In this document: in pieces, positions 33,917 through 43,775 of the stretch
Numbering within the stretch: the first letter of the stretch is position 1
Layout of the letters: every line of letters begins with the position of its first letter
NCBI GenBank assembly: GCA_016840385.1
Contig: JAEOSL010000007.1
Location: 7,674-71,673 of the forward strand
From: Candidatus Thorarchaeota archaeon
Lineage (GTDB): Archaea > Asgardarchaeota > Thorarchaeia > Thorarchaeales > Thorarchaeaceae
DNA: 64,000 bases
Direction of reading: 5' to 3'
Made by a program: the position numbers and the translations under genes
The notes under the pieces: model-generated
The model's database searches: none
Seen by the model: only the letters and a program-made list of their open reading frames with translations
Told to the model about the DNA's origin: nothing

Positions 33917-35074
33917 ATGGATACCAGCGAAACCAACAAGATGATTAGACACGTTTCTGACAGCTTTTCAGATATTCTAGCTGAACGCGGGTTATTGGCG
34001 TCTGAGATATTCCCAACAAACGAATACATCTCTGTGTCTTGTTACCACACGTACGATCATCTCTATGATGTCATGAAAGAGGTCTGGTCAAAAATAACAC
34101 CAGAGGAACTAGCAAATCAAAGCAAGACCCTGCTATCTGAAGTTCATGCACTCTCGATCACATACCTCTGGCTTTACTATTCACTTGGGAGAATGGGGAT
34201 TGTCTTTGAGAAGTGCGAAAGTAATCCAGCGAAAGAAGATGAAGAAAAACGAAACCAATGGAAGTGGATGTTGGACCAGTGGCATAAGCTCGGAACTAAT
34301 TACTTCAACACAGGAGAACCAACAGTTGCGGCGTCTGGTGGGAAAAATCTAGCATTTGGAGAGGATACTTTGAGCTGGTTGAAAGACCATCTTGAACCAG
34401 TTGAAGCAGATCAAGTGAAGAAAATACGCCGAAACCTGGGCCAAATTGAACTCTATGCATTCATGGATGAGTGTGAAGCACGAGCTAAACTGATAGATCA
34501 TGGCCCTTATCCAATCTCTGATGATGAAATTCTTGTAGCTACTGAATTCACGCGATTACATGATGGACAACGTGATCTCTGGCTTCCTTGGTCTGATACT
34601 GAAACAAAGCTACCTTCTGATAAACTGGGAGTAGCTATGACCATCAAAGGAGCAACTGCAACATTCAATGATATTGGAACGATGAATATTGAGCCTGGCG
34701 ACTACTCCGGATTGGTGACTAGTGTTGCTGCGTATACTGAGAAAGGTAACAAAATAGTACCCTTGGGACTCGATGAGCTGCCCGCCTACGCAGATGCTGC
34801 AGAAGCTTCCCTATCTGAACTCTATATGAAGTTCGCAGAGTGGGATAAGAAGAAACTCATGTTGGCTGGAGCAGTAGCCTACTGGAGAGGATATGTTCGA
34901 TATACCGACAGAGTAGGAATTACAGACAAATTTGACTGGACTATTTCTCAGTCAGTAATCGACGAGTATGTACCATTCTTCATGGATAACGATGCAGATC
35001 CTGCTTTCATTCGATTTGGTCGGTTTGATGAAGATATGGAGGAAGATCCTACTCTCTACTTACTACCTGAATAG
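33917..35074 (+). CDS. hypothetical protein
   Basis: A 385-aa soluble, acidic protein of unknown family with no signal peptide. The first 200 residues look helical and the second half mixed; Trp-rich segments (RNQWKWMLDQWH) are prominent. ATG with AGGAG eight bases upstream. It ends 12 bases before the lipocalin-like gene and is probably its operon partner. Confidence 0.6.
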   Translation: MDTSETNKMIRHVSDSFSDILAERGLLASEIFPTNEYISVSCYHTYDHLYDVMKEVWSKITPEELANQSKTLLSEVHALSITYLWLYYSLGRMGIVFEKCESNPAKEDEEKRNQWKWMLDQWHKLGTNYFNTGEPTVAASGGKNLAFGEDTLSWLKDHLEPVEADQVKKIRRNLGQIELYAFMDECEARAKLIDHGPYPISDDEILVATEFTRLHDGQRDLWLPWSDTETKLPSDKLGVAMTIKGATATFNDIGTMNIEPGDYSGLVTSVAAYTEKGNKIVPLGLDELPAYADAAEASLSELYMKFAEWDKKKLMLAGAVAYWRGYVRYTDRVGITDKFDWTISQSVIDEYVPFFMDNDADPAFIRFGRFDEDMEEDPTLYLLPE

Positions 35075-35086
35075 GAGTGATACTGA

Positions 35087-35995
35087 ATGAAAGGACGTCC
35101 ACAACTCACCGATTCTGACGAGTACGCTCATACTGCTGATGAAGAACCTGATTGGCGAGAAAGTTACTATTTCAATTGGGTTGACCTTGATACTGGAATC
35201 TCTGGATTTTCTACTATCGGTTTACTCCCAAATACCAAGAAGCGAGAGTTTGTCTTTGCGCTTTTCCATGGTTATGAACGTGAGGTCTATTTCCAGGAAC
35301 CTGAAGGGGCATTCTCTGATGATTTCTCAGAATCCCTTACAGATGGTACATTGACCTACAAACTGATTCAACCATTGAAGGAATGGCAAATTATCTACAA
35401 TGGGGATAAACTGAAAGCTGACATTCGCTGGCCCGCTAGATTTCCTGCGTATGATTTTGGAAGCGGAAGTGGTACTTCCTGGGCTGGACACTTTGAGCAA
35501 TCAGGAGCACCTCATGGAACGATAGAATTTCCGGATGGGAAGGTTGTGAAAATCAAGGGATATGGTGAACGTGACAAAAGTTGGGGGTCACGAAACTGGC
35601 ATATAGAGAGCTGGTTTGCTCTTCATGCACAGTTTGATGATGTTTCTATTGGTCTTCGTCGTGATGAGGTCAAAGGTAAGGCTCACTCATCAGGAGGAAT
35701 CAGTACTATAGACGGTCATGAACCGATCGAAACTGTGCACGTTGCTACAGAAACACATCCTGAGTTCGGTATGCCCGTGGGTTCAAAGACCAGAATTATT
35801 GGAACTGATGGGACTGAATACAATCTACGATCTAAGATGATTACTCCCAAGAGCTTTGTTCGATTTGAACGAGAGTTCCCTGGAGGTAAAACTGAACTTT
35901 ACGAGGGTATGGCTGTTCATACGTGCAAGGAACTAGAAACAACTGGTACAGGTCTTATTGAGTGGTTATTCACTCATCCTGTAAAAAAGAAGTAG
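35087..35995 (+). CDS. lipocalin/AttH-like protein (DUF7064/DUF7065 type)
   Basis: A 302-aa beta-rich protein. The signature GYGERDKSWGSRNW (about residues 158-171) and the repeated Trp/Asp strands match the AttH/CrtC-related lipocalin-like families (DUF7064/7065) linked to modification or binding of hydrophobic compounds. No signal peptide. It follows the hypothetical gene 33917-35074 closely, so the two may act on one substrate; function is inferred only from fold. Confidence 0.6.
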   Translation: MKGRPQLTDSDEYAHTADEEPDWRESYYFNWVDLDTGISGFSTIGLLPNTKKREFVFALFHGYEREVYFQEPEGAFSDDFSESLTDGTLTYKLIQPLKEWQIIYNGDKLKADIRWPARFPAYDFGSGSGTSWAGHFEQSGAPHGTIEFPDGKVVKIKGYGERDKSWGSRNWHIESWFALHAQFDDVSIGLRRDEVKGKAHSSGGISTIDGHEPIETVHVATETHPEFGMPVGSKTRIIGTDGTEYNLRSKMITPKSFVRFEREFPGGKTELYEGMAVHTCKELETTGTGLIEWLFTHPVKKK

Positions 35996-35997
35996 GC

Positions 35998-36017
35998 ACG
36001 GGTCAATATCGACCCGT
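35998..36017. terminator. bidirectional hairpin terminator
   Basis: An ACGGGTC/GACCCGT stem with a six-base loop followed by a T-rich run stands between two convergent genes. Confidence 0.6.
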
Positions 36018-36033
36018 TACCTTTTACACTGGT

Positions 36034-37761
36034 TTATCCCCTAAATGATAGAATTGATGCAAGAAGCCATGCACATAGTAATGCATTGACCATTGCACCT
36101 AGCCATCGATTACCAGTCTTGTTGTATGCAAAAATGGTAATCACTGTGCAGATTGCAAACCATGGGGTGAATGCATAGAAGAACAACCAAGAGTATCCGA
36201 TCATTCCGGGTACTAGAGGTGCTCCTGCGAGGAACCCACCTACAAATTCGAATGCTATCAGAATCAGGTATGGAATGGTCTTGATGAAGACTGCTTTCAC
36301 TGTGACATTCATCTGACTCTTGAACCATGTTCCTGAACTTTTCTGCAGCATTGGACCTGTTAGCCAAGCTCCTTCTATCACGAAGTAAAGTAGGAATACA
36401 CCAAAGTACAGTGGCATAATGGTTGCCTGAGCAATGGTAAGATCATGCAGACCTGGTAGGAAACAACGCAAGTCAATGATGAAACCAATATCCGCCAAGA
36501 GGGTCAAAACGTACAACCAAGCGAATATCACTAAAGAGAGGATGAGCGTCTTTATCCATTTTATTAAGAACTTACCCTCTCCTACGCCGAACAGTCCACC
36601 AATTGTCAGATTTGGTCCTTCTGATTGACCTTTCCTTCTGAAATGCAAAATTAGGAAGAGAACCAAGAGTGCTAGGAGTCCACTTCCAGTCATCCACATC
36701 ATAACTGGAATTCCATTATACTGTGGGAAGGGGATTATGTATGAAACTAGTGTCCCGACTAAAAGGAATGGGAAGAAAGTTCCAGCACCAATCAGGGCAT
36801 AGATTATCCCATTCGTCAACAATGGTTTCGTCCCACCTGCATGCTCCTCAGAAGGTGTTCCTTTCACATCAGCAAAGAGTGGTGTTCCAAGTAGAATCAC
36901 AATCATGGGGAATACTGTGAGTAGAGCTCCTAAGAGCCCCATAAGTCCACCAACCATCCACAGAGAATAGATCAGACTTGTACTTGCTATCCAATGTTCA
37001 TCCTCAACTCCACCTTTCAGACTATTCTTCATCCAATCAAGGCTCTCGCTAACAATAACGGGATCAATTGTTTCAAAGAGGTGATTTGTGCTTGGAAAGA
37101 TAGCCCTTCTTGCAGTGTTGTTTGTGAAATCACCATAAGTAGTGTTAGGAACTACTCCTGTCACATTGAAGTAAGGGTCTAGTTTTGTGTAATTTTGAGG
37201 ATAGCTAGAGAGTGAATCAAAGTTACCAGTAGCTAAGAGAGTATTCGGAGTATAGGGTGCATCTGATCGAAATCCAGAACCAACAAGAACTAGTGCTCTT
37301 ACATTTACACTGGAATCTTCCATTGCGCTCCATGAAATTCCTCCACCCATGCTATGTCCTATCAAACCAATCTGAGTGCTATCTACATAGTCCAAAGCTG
37401 CTATGTAGTCAAGTGCTGCAGCACCACTTCCAGTGCCAGCTTCTGAGTTTCCATGTCCATTAGCATCAATTGTAAGTACTACAAATCCACGTCTTGCTAG
37501 TTCAATACCAAATGCCATTAGCCACTCCTTATTCTGAAGTGAACCATGAATAACGACCACGCCTGGAAGTGGGTCTGCATTGGTCGCATATGTCGGGCGT
37601 TGTAGTGTACTGTGAATCAATGAACCATCTGCCGCCTGAAAATCGACCTCTGTAACGTTAACAGATCCAAAACCCATCTGAGTACCTGCTGCTAGAGATA
37701 CTCCTGATAACATAACAATTAGACCGAGAATCAGTACTAAATATCGTCGTTTCAATTTCAT
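36034..37761 (-). CDS. alpha/beta hydrolase fused to a multi-pass membrane domain
   Basis: A 575-aa protein: signal/anchor helix (about 5-25), an alpha/beta hydrolase (about 35-245; oxyanion region VIHGS, nucleophile GHSMGGG, an acidic residue and a late His in STNHLFE), then about eight transmembrane helices (255-575). The hydrolase probably faces outside. The start is taken at the ATG before MKLKRRYLV; an upstream Met at 37806 is possible. Function unknown; esterases with membrane domains may act on lipids. Confidence 0.7.
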   Translation of the reverse strand: MKLKRRYLVLILGLIVMLSGVSLAAGTQMGFGSVNVTEVDFQAADGSLIHSTLQRPTYATNADPLPGVVVIHGSLQNKEWLMAFGIELARRGFVVLTIDANGHGNSEAGTGSGAAALDYIAALDYVDSTQIGLIGHSMGGGISWSAMEDSSVNVRALVLVGSGFRSDAPYTPNTLLATGNFDSLSSYPQNYTKLDPYFNVTGVVPNTTYGDFTNNTARRAIFPSTNHLFETIDPVIVSESLDWMKNSLKGGVEDEHWIASTSLIYSLWMVGGLMGLLGALLTVFPMIVILLGTPLFADVKGTPSEEHAGGTKPLLTNGIIYALIGAGTFFPFLLVGTLVSYIIPFPQYNGIPVMMWMTGSGLLALLVLFLILHFRRKGQSEGPNLTIGGLFGVGEGKFLIKWIKTLILSLVIFAWLYVLTLLADIGFIIDLRCFLPGLHDLTIAQATIMPLYFGVFLLYFVIEGAWLTGPMLQKSSGTWFKSQMNVTVKAVFIKTIPYLILIAFEFVGGFLAGAPLVPGMIGYSWLFFYAFTPWFAICTVITIFAYNKTGNRWLGAMVNALLCAWLLASILSFRG

Positions 37762-37877
37762 TGAGGTTGTGCTCCTCATATCAACAAAAAACAACCTATC
37801 TTTCACAGGCTTTTATTTCTCCCGATGTTAAAATAATTAACAAAACCCATATCACTGAATCATGATTTTAAAGAAAA

Positions 37878-38510
37878 ATGCCTGACTGGGATGAAATATT
37901 CAAGAAAAAGGGGTATGTTTTCGTTGATCCACATCAGGATATGTCCCGATTATCATCACTCTTTCGTGCCCAAGGAGTAAGAAGAATCCTCGATCTTGGA
38001 TGTGGGACAGGAAGACATCTTGCGCTATTATCCCAAGCTGGGTTTGAGGTTTCAGGATTTGACTCTTCCAAGACCGCGCTTGATTTAGCTATGAAGTTGT
38101 TACAGGAGGAAGAGCTTACTGCTGATGTACGTCTTGGTAAAATGGAAGAACCATTTCCGTACCCTGATGGGCACTTCGATGCAGTAATTTCCATTCAGGT
38201 AATCCATCACAACTTACTGCAAGATATTCTCACAACTATCAAAGAAGTGGTTCGAGTTCTGAAGATTAGAGGATATATTTTCATCACTGTGCCTATACTT
38301 GGCCCAAAACCAGAGAATCCTGATGATGATTGGAAACTGCAACAGGTCGAGGATGGAACATTCATTCCTCAAAGTGGTCCTGAGAGTGGAATCCCCCATC
38401 ATTACTTCACTGAAGAAGAACTACATGAAACCTTCAGTAATTTCAAGATATTAGAGATGTATATGGATGATACCGATCATCGATGTGTTTTAGCAGTCAG
38501 AAAATTCTAA
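37878..38510 (+). CDS. SAM-dependent methyltransferase (class I)
   Basis: A 210-aa methyltransferase with SAM motif ILDLGCGTGRHLALLSQAGFEVSGFDSS, motif II (DGHFDAVISIQVIHHN) and motif III (VLKIRGYIFITVP). Substrate unknown. It overlaps the convergent deacetylase gene by four bases. Confidence 0.85.
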   Translation: MPDWDEIFKKKGYVFVDPHQDMSRLSSLFRAQGVRRILDLGCGTGRHLALLSQAGFEVSGFDSSKTALDLAMKLLQEEELTADVRLGKMEEPFPYPDGHFDAVISIQVIHHNLLQDILTTIKEVVRVLKIRGYIFITVPILGPKPENPDDDWKLQQVEDGTFIPQSGPESGIPHHYFTEEELHETFSNFKILEMYMDDTDHRCVLAVRKF

Positions 38511-39700
38511 ATCTGATCATCCAATCCGAATGTTGGAAAAATGAGCTCTTTGACCTTGGTAATTGATTCATCAATAGCTCTACGAATCTTAGGATATCGA
38601 TCACTGGGCATCCTGAAAGGCCTGCTAGTCCACCCTCCTCGTTTGACTTGGAAACCATGTTTATGACATAGTCTTATCCATTCTGCTGGAATTATCGGAG
38701 GTAATGCAATGTCTGCGATATCTGCCAATAGAATGGTCCAGATTTTTGCTGCAGCTACTGAGTTGTATCCTCCACCACCAACCATAACCAATTTTCTGGT
38801 TCCTAAGTGGACAAGCTGACGGACAGTCTTTGACATGCGTTGATAAGTGTCGTATGTCAACATCAGGTCCGTTAGTGGATCATTCATGTATGCGTCAGCA
38901 CCCACTTCCCAAAATACGAAGTCTGGTTTGTATGCTAACCAAATCGGCACGACTACATCCTCGAATGCTCTCCACCACTCAACATCATCTGTGAGAGGTG
39001 GCAACGGAATATTAACTGAGTAGCCCTTTCCCTCACCAATACCAACCTCCTCAGCTCTTCCAGTTCCTGGATAGAATCCCATACTAAGTTCATGAAGTGA
39101 AATGGTCAAAACATTAGGGTCGTGATAGAATGCACTCTGTGTTCCATCACCGTGATGTGCATCAGTATCAAGGTATAGCACTTTCTTTCCGGGATACTTC
39201 TCTTGATACTTCTTTATTGCGACAACACAATCATTATAGTAACAAAAGCCTGATGCTTGACTCTCCATTCCATGATGAAGCCCTCCAAAGAAAGATACAG
39301 CATCCTCGAATTTGCCATCAGCTACCCCCATCATAGCATCTATTGTTGTTCCCACAATGTAACTTGCATATTGGTCTACACCTGGAAATATGGGGCATTC
39401 ATTCGTATCTAAACCAAAGCGTGAAGAAAATGCAGTGCCTGTATTTCCAAAGAGTTCCAATGTTTCAATATATGCGAGATCATGGTACAAAAGGAGTTCT
39501 TCACGAGTTGCTTTTCTCATGGGTTGAACCGATATACGAGGACTCTCTAATAGTCCTGACATGACCGGCAGACCCCATGTGACTTCTAACCGTGCCCGAT
39601 TCCAAAATGGATTAGGTTCTGCTCTCATCCTATCTAATTCATCGATTCCATCTAGTTTGAGAATTACCTCGGGGTCAAATAGAGCAGTAGTCTCGGACAA
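38507..39700 (-). CDS. histone deacetylase superfamily protein (AcuC-like)
   Basis: A 397-aa zinc deacetylase. The active-site tandem His is H142-H143 (GGLHHGM), the zinc motif is DTDAHHGDG (D180, H182), and the third zinc ligand lies in the EVGADAYMNDPL strand; a Tyr is available near GGGGYN. The family removes acetyl groups from proteins or polyamines; in bacteria AcuC acts on acetyl-CoA synthetase. With acs and a GNAT-fused CoA-transferase in the window, a role in acetyl-lysine control of acetate metabolism is possible but not shown. Confidence 0.88.
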   Translation of the reverse strand: MSETTALFDPEVILKLDGIDELDRMRAEPNPFWNRARLEVTWGLPVMSGLLESPRISVQPMRKATREELLLYHDLAYIETLELFGNTGTAFSSRFGLDTNECPIFPGVDQYASYIVGTTIDAMMGVADGKFEDAVSFFGGLHHGMESQASGFCYYNDCVVAIKKYQEKYPGKKVLYLDTDAHHGDGTQSAFYHDPNVLTISLHELSMGFYPGTGRAEEVGIGEGKGYSVNIPLPPLTDDVEWWRAFEDVVVPIWLAYKPDFVFWEVGADAYMNDPLTDLMLTYDTYQRMSKTVRQLVHLGTRKLVMVGGGGYNSVAAAKIWTILLADIADIALPPIIPAEWIRLCHKHGFQVKRGGWTSRPFRMPSDRYPKIRRAIDESITKVKELIFPTFGLDDQI

Positions 39701-39826
39701 CTGGTTTCCTCCACTTTGAAGTAGACTTGGAAGATTGAAATAATACTACTCTTATGGTTGTTGGCGATATATCCTATTGGCCTCTTCGAAAGGCTCATTA
39801 TCGTCATTGAGAGTTAGAGAGTTGCC

Positions 39827-40840
39827 ATGTCTAAGTTTGATTTACTAAGGGAAACCATGCTAGGAAACCTCGGAGACCGTATCCCTCTCTCTCTATGGAA
39901 ACATCATCCAGATAAAGATAGAACTCCAGAAGGTTTAGCAGAAGCTGAAATTGAATTTCACAAGAAGTTGGACCATGACCTTCTCAAGATCTCATTCTTT
40001 GGTCATTATCCTTGCATAGACTTTGGTTGTACCGCAGAATATGATGGTGCAATCACAGGATCTACATCTATGACATCATTTCCAATTGAAGACTCGTCAG
40101 GATGGGAGGTGCTAGAACCGGTCGACGTGAATGCAGGTGAGTTTGGAAACCAAGTTCGCGCAGTGGACCTCATCAAGAAATATGCACATGACAAGGTTCC
40201 TACCATGGCTACAGTGTTCAACGCTCCAATGGTTGCTGATCGACTGTGTGGTCGAGAGCTTGTCAAATACATGGATGAAAGCCCTCAGATTGTGAAAGAA
40301 GCACTTGATCTGATTACTGATGTATTGATTGATTTTGCACGAGCAACACTTGAAGCAGGAGCTGATGGGTTGTTCCTTGCATCACAGCATTCTACCCATG
40401 CATCCATCTCTGATGAATATTACAAGGAATTCATCTACCCCTATGATTTGAAACTAATATCCCGTCTTCGAGGAAAAGCTAAGTTCATTATGATTCACCT
40501 TCACGCACGGGAAGACAATGAAGAGATACGTTTTGACAAGATTGCTAAGACTCCTGGAGTAGACGGTATCAATTGGGAAGACCAGAGTTCAGCTCTCTCC
40601 CTTGTAGATGGTAAGAAACAGGCTCGAATTACCGCCCTTGGAGGTATTGACCACAATGGTATCCTTAGAACTGGAACTCCCGATGATGCTAAGGAGCAGG
40701 TATTGGAAGCTGTCAAAGAAGCAGGATTCGAACGACTTATTGTTGCACCTGGGTGTGTTGTTACGGTAGATACTCCTCCTGAGAACTTAGTTGCAGTAAG
40801 GGATGCTGTACGTGAGATTGATCTCTATAGTGATGAATAG
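39827..40840 (+). CDS. uroporphyrinogen decarboxylase (URO-D) family protein
   Basis: A 337-aa TIM-barrel protein of the UroD/MtaA-CmuA family. Landmarks: the N-terminal RIPLSLWKHH, ADGLFLASQHSTHASISDEYYKEFIYPYD, MIHLHAR, and the C-terminal RLIVAPGCVV. It looks closer to the corrinoid-linked methyltransferases than to true haem UroD, but the substrate cannot be set. It is followed at 12 bases by polX. Confidence 0.75.
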   Translation: MSKFDLLRETMLGNLGDRIPLSLWKHHPDKDRTPEGLAEAEIEFHKKLDHDLLKISFFGHYPCIDFGCTAEYDGAITGSTSMTSFPIEDSSGWEVLEPVDVNAGEFGNQVRAVDLIKKYAHDKVPTMATVFNAPMVADRLCGRELVKYMDESPQIVKEALDLITDVLIDFARATLEAGADGLFLASQHSTHASISDEYYKEFIYPYDLKLISRLRGKAKFIMIHLHAREDNEEIRFDKIAKTPGVDGINWEDQSSALSLVDGKKQARITALGGIDHNGILRTGTPDDAKEQVLEAVKEAGFERLIVAPGCVVTVDTPPENLVAVRDAVREIDLYSDE

Positions 40841-40851
40841 GTGAATGCCTA

Positions 40852-42567
40852 ATGACAAAGAATGCTGAGGTTGCTAGGGTTCTGAAAGAGATAGGTCTCC
40901 TGCTACAGGTTGAAGGGAAGGACAAATTCAAGTTTCTAGCCTATCTTCGTGGTGTTCGGTCAATAACCTCACTTGGTGAGGATATCACATCAGTTGCAGA
41001 ACGTGGTGAACTGATTAAGATTCAAGGAATTGGCAAGGGATTAGCTGAGGTCATCAAAAGTTATCTTGAAACTGGTGAAGTGGAATTACTAACGAAACTT
41101 AGAACACGTGTTCCAATAAACGTCATGCAAATCGAAGCAATTCCTGGAGTCGGTCCAAAGACGATCAAACTGGTCTATGAAAAACTAGGAATAACTGACC
41201 TGGAGGGACTGGAGCGGGCTGCACTAGAAGGAAAACTCTCAGGACTTCCCGGACTTGGAAAGAAGACAGAAGAACAGATAATCTCTGGAATCGGTCTTGT
41301 AAAAACTGGTTTAGATAGAACAAGACTCGCGGAAGCACTATCAATTGCAGTAGGAATCGAAGAAGAGCTTAGAAAAATACCAGGAATCCACCAATTGGTT
41401 ATTGCAGGTTCTGCACGTCGCCGTAGGGAAACTGTCAGGGATATTGATATTCTAGTTGATGCATCAGATTCCAAGCTTGTGATGGACACCTTTGTTGGTC
41501 ATAGTGATGTAGCTAGCATAACAGCCCACGGTGACACAAAATCCTCTGTAAGATTGACTGGGGGGTTACAACTTGATCTTCGGATTATACCTGCTGATAG
41601 CTTTGGAGCAGGATTGCAATATTTCACTGGAAGTGTTGACCATAATATTCGTTTGAGAAAAATTGCTCAGAAGAAAGGATTGAAGCTAGACGAGTATGGG
41701 CTTTTCAAGGATGAAGAGAAAATTGCTGGTGCAGACGAGGAAGGAATCTACAAAGCTCTTGGATTGGCTATAGTTGAGCCCGAACTCCGAGAAGATAAGG
41801 GCGAGATTGAAGCGGCTCAAAATGGTGAACTACCAGACCTCATCAATGTGAAAGATATTCGTGGAGACCTCCATAGTCATACTGACCAATCTGATGGTAG
41901 GAATACCATCGAAGAGATGCTCGATGCTGCACAGGCAAAAGGGTATGACTACTACTGTGTTTCAGACCATACCCAGAGTTTGACTATTGCGAACGGTCTT
42001 GATGAGGAACGATTACTCAAACATAATGACGAGATTGATGATCTGAATGCTTCATGTCGGTGGCAGATGAAGATACTGAAGGGCGCTGAAGTGGATATCC
42101 TTGGAACGGGTACGCTTGATATCGAAGATGATGTTCTTTCACAACTGGATGTAGTAACAGTATCAGTGCACAGCCGAATGAAAGAAGATAGGAAAACAAT
42201 GACTGAACGAGTATGTCATGCTATTGAGAATAAACATGTACACATCTTGGGTCATCCTACAGGGCGACTCATCCTGAGAAGACATGAGTTTGAGATTGAC
42301 CTTGAGGCTGTATTTGAAAGCGCTGCAAAACATAATGTTGTGATGGAACTCAACGCTCATCCTAAGCGACTTGACCTTAATGCGGGCAATCTACAAGCAG
42401 CAAAGCGAGCAGGTCTAAAGATTGCAATTAACACCGATGCTCATACAATGTCAGAGCTCGACAACATGCAATTTGGTATCTATGAAGCTCGACGTGGTTG
42501 GGTGACCAAAGATGATGTCATCAATACCTATCCTCTCAAAAAGATGCTAAGTTTGTTAAAGAAATAG
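40852..42567 (+). CDS. polX: family X DNA polymerase with PHP domain (PolX)
   Basis: A 571-aa repair polymerase: two helix-hairpin-helix segments (IQGIGKGLAEVI, IPGVGPKTIKLV, LPGLGKKTEEQI) in the first 150 residues, the Pol-beta nucleotidyltransferase core (AGSARRRRETVRDIDIL with catalytic DxD), then a C-terminal PHP phosphoesterase with metal motifs GDLHSHTDQSDG, VSDHTQS, GAEVDI, HILGHPTG and NTDAHT. It is a gap-filling polymerase with a 3'-end processing nuclease. Confidence 0.93.
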   Translation: MTKNAEVARVLKEIGLLLQVEGKDKFKFLAYLRGVRSITSLGEDITSVAERGELIKIQGIGKGLAEVIKSYLETGEVELLTKLRTRVPINVMQIEAIPGVGPKTIKLVYEKLGITDLEGLERAALEGKLSGLPGLGKKTEEQIISGIGLVKTGLDRTRLAEALSIAVGIEEELRKIPGIHQLVIAGSARRRRETVRDIDILVDASDSKLVMDTFVGHSDVASITAHGDTKSSVRLTGGLQLDLRIIPADSFGAGLQYFTGSVDHNIRLRKIAQKKGLKLDEYGLFKDEEKIAGADEEGIYKALGLAIVEPELREDKGEIEAAQNGELPDLINVKDIRGDLHSHTDQSDGRNTIEEMLDAAQAKGYDYYCVSDHTQSLTIANGLDEERLLKHNDEIDDLNASCRWQMKILKGAEVDILGTGTLDIEDDVLSQLDVVTVSVHSRMKEDRKTMTERVCHAIENKHVHILGHPTGRLILRRHEFEIDLEAVFESAAKHNVVMELNAHPKRLDLNAGNLQAAKRAGLKIAINTDAHTMSELDNMQFGIYEARRGWVTKDDVINTYPLKKMLSLLKK

Positions 42568-42599
42568 TAATCTCACAACTTCGATTGAGAAAGAAGATG

Positions 42600-42721
42600 T
42601 GGTGCCGAGGACGAGATTCGAACTCGTGAACTCCTACAAGAGTGGATTTCCCATGGGAGTCAAGCCATTAGCTTGAAGGATCTTGAGTCCACCGCCGTTG
42701 GCCGGGCTTGGCTACCTCGGC
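42600..42721 (-). tRNA. tRNA-Leu(CAA) with anticodon-loop intron
   Basis: A class II tRNA with encoded CCA. Acceptor GCCGAGG pairs with CCTCGGC, discriminator A. Anticodon stem GTGGA/TCCAC encloses loop CTCAAGA with anticodon CAA (complement at 42683-42685). The loop is split by an insert of about 34 bases with hairpin TCAAGC/GGCTTGA, at the usual position after the anticodon. The variable arm CTC/GAG and the T-arm ACGAG/TTCGAAT/CTCGT are intact. Confidence 0.85.
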
Positions 42722-42788
42722 TTATACAACAAAATCAGAATTACGGATGGTTTTAACAATTTCCGTAGAATGATTTTGTGAATTAATT

Positions 42789-43073
42789 TCATTCAAGATG
42801 GGGCTTCATACTATCATAAAACTCTGCAATTATCTTGGACTTAGGATCTTCTGTTTCTAGAATGAACAAACGAATCTGTTGTCCTACTTTGATTTCTTTT
42901 ACAATACCCATATCCACAAGTGGCTGCATAACACGGTGAATGGTTGAATGAGCTAATCCTGTTTCTTTTGCAACCCTACTCAGATTGAAGAAGTCCTTTG
43001 GGCGGTCCAAAAAATGTTGAACTACACGGGTCTGGGCACGGGATGCAAATACTTTCTCAAGCAATTTCTTCAA
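42789..43073 (-). CDS. winged-helix transcriptional regulator
   Basis: A 94-aa small DNA-binding protein with a winged helix (RTRVVQHFLDRP..FNLSRVAKETGLAHSTIHRVMQPLVDMGIVKEI) followed by a beta wing and short C-terminal helix. It is 12 bases downstream of pyrH and probably co-transcribed. Regulated genes unknown. Confidence 0.75.
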   Translation of the reverse strand: MKKLLEKVFASRAQTRVVQHFLDRPKDFFNLSRVAKETGLAHSTIHRVMQPLVDMGIVKEIKVGQQIRLFILETEDPKSKIIAEFYDSMKPHLE

Positions 43074-43085
43074 CTTGATTTCACC

Positions 43086-43775
43086 TCATTCTTCATGAAC
43101 AATTAGAGTTCCAATTGTCGAGTCACTGAATACCTTGGTTAGATTTTCTGGATTTCTACCATCGAAAATGACCGTGGGTATCTTTGAACGCTCGACAACT
43201 CTGATAGCGACTGGATCAAAGAGTTTGTACTCACCAGCTTTAGTACCACTACCTGAAAGTACTTCCTTCAACTCCTTGATTGTAATTGTGTCATATCGAC
43301 TTGCGCCTGACTCTTTGGGATCACGATCATAGACACCATCGACATTGGTTGCATTGAACAACATCTCGGCCTTGACCGATTCCGCTGCAACAGCAGCCAC
43401 AGCATTTGTGGATTGTCCAGGAACCAAACCTCCCATCAGTACCACTTTTCCAATTTTCACAGCAACTTCTAGTTCATCCAGAGTTTCCACGATTTTCGGA
43501 TATGCAATGTCACCAAGAGCTGCACACAATAATTCTGCATTGTTTCGTGCTAGTTTGATTCCTAACCAATCACATTGTGCTTCACTTGCTCCTAATTCTC
43601 TAGCAGCAGAAATGAATACTCTGGCAGGGATTCCACCACCCACAATGACAACTAATGAATGTCCACTCTTTACCAAGGACTTGATGGCAGCAGCATAATC
43701 TCTCACCCTATCTACAAGTATCTTACCTTCTTTATCATAGAGGAGAGATCCTCCAATTTTCAACACTGCTCTCAT
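43086..43775 (-). CDS. pyrH: UMP kinase, archaeal type
   Basis: A 229-aa amino-acid-kinase-fold enzyme phosphorylating UMP to UDP. Motifs: KIGGSLLYDKEG, VVIVGGGIPARVF, DWLGIKLARNNAELL, and the nucleotide loop NATNVDGVYDRDPKESG. The length and N-terminus fit the short archaeal UMP kinases. First gene of an operon with the winged-helix regulator. Confidence 0.9.
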   Translation of the reverse strand: MRAVLKIGGSLLYDKEGKILVDRVRDYAAAIKSLVKSGHSLVVIVGGGIPARVFISAARELGASEAQCDWLGIKLARNNAELLCAALGDIAYPKIVETLDELEVAVKIGKVVLMGGLVPGQSTNAVAAVAAESVKAEMLFNATNVDGVYDRDPKESGASRYDTITIKELKEVLSGSGTKAGEYKLFDPVAIRVVERSKIPTVIFDGRNPENLTKVFSDSTIGTLIVHEE

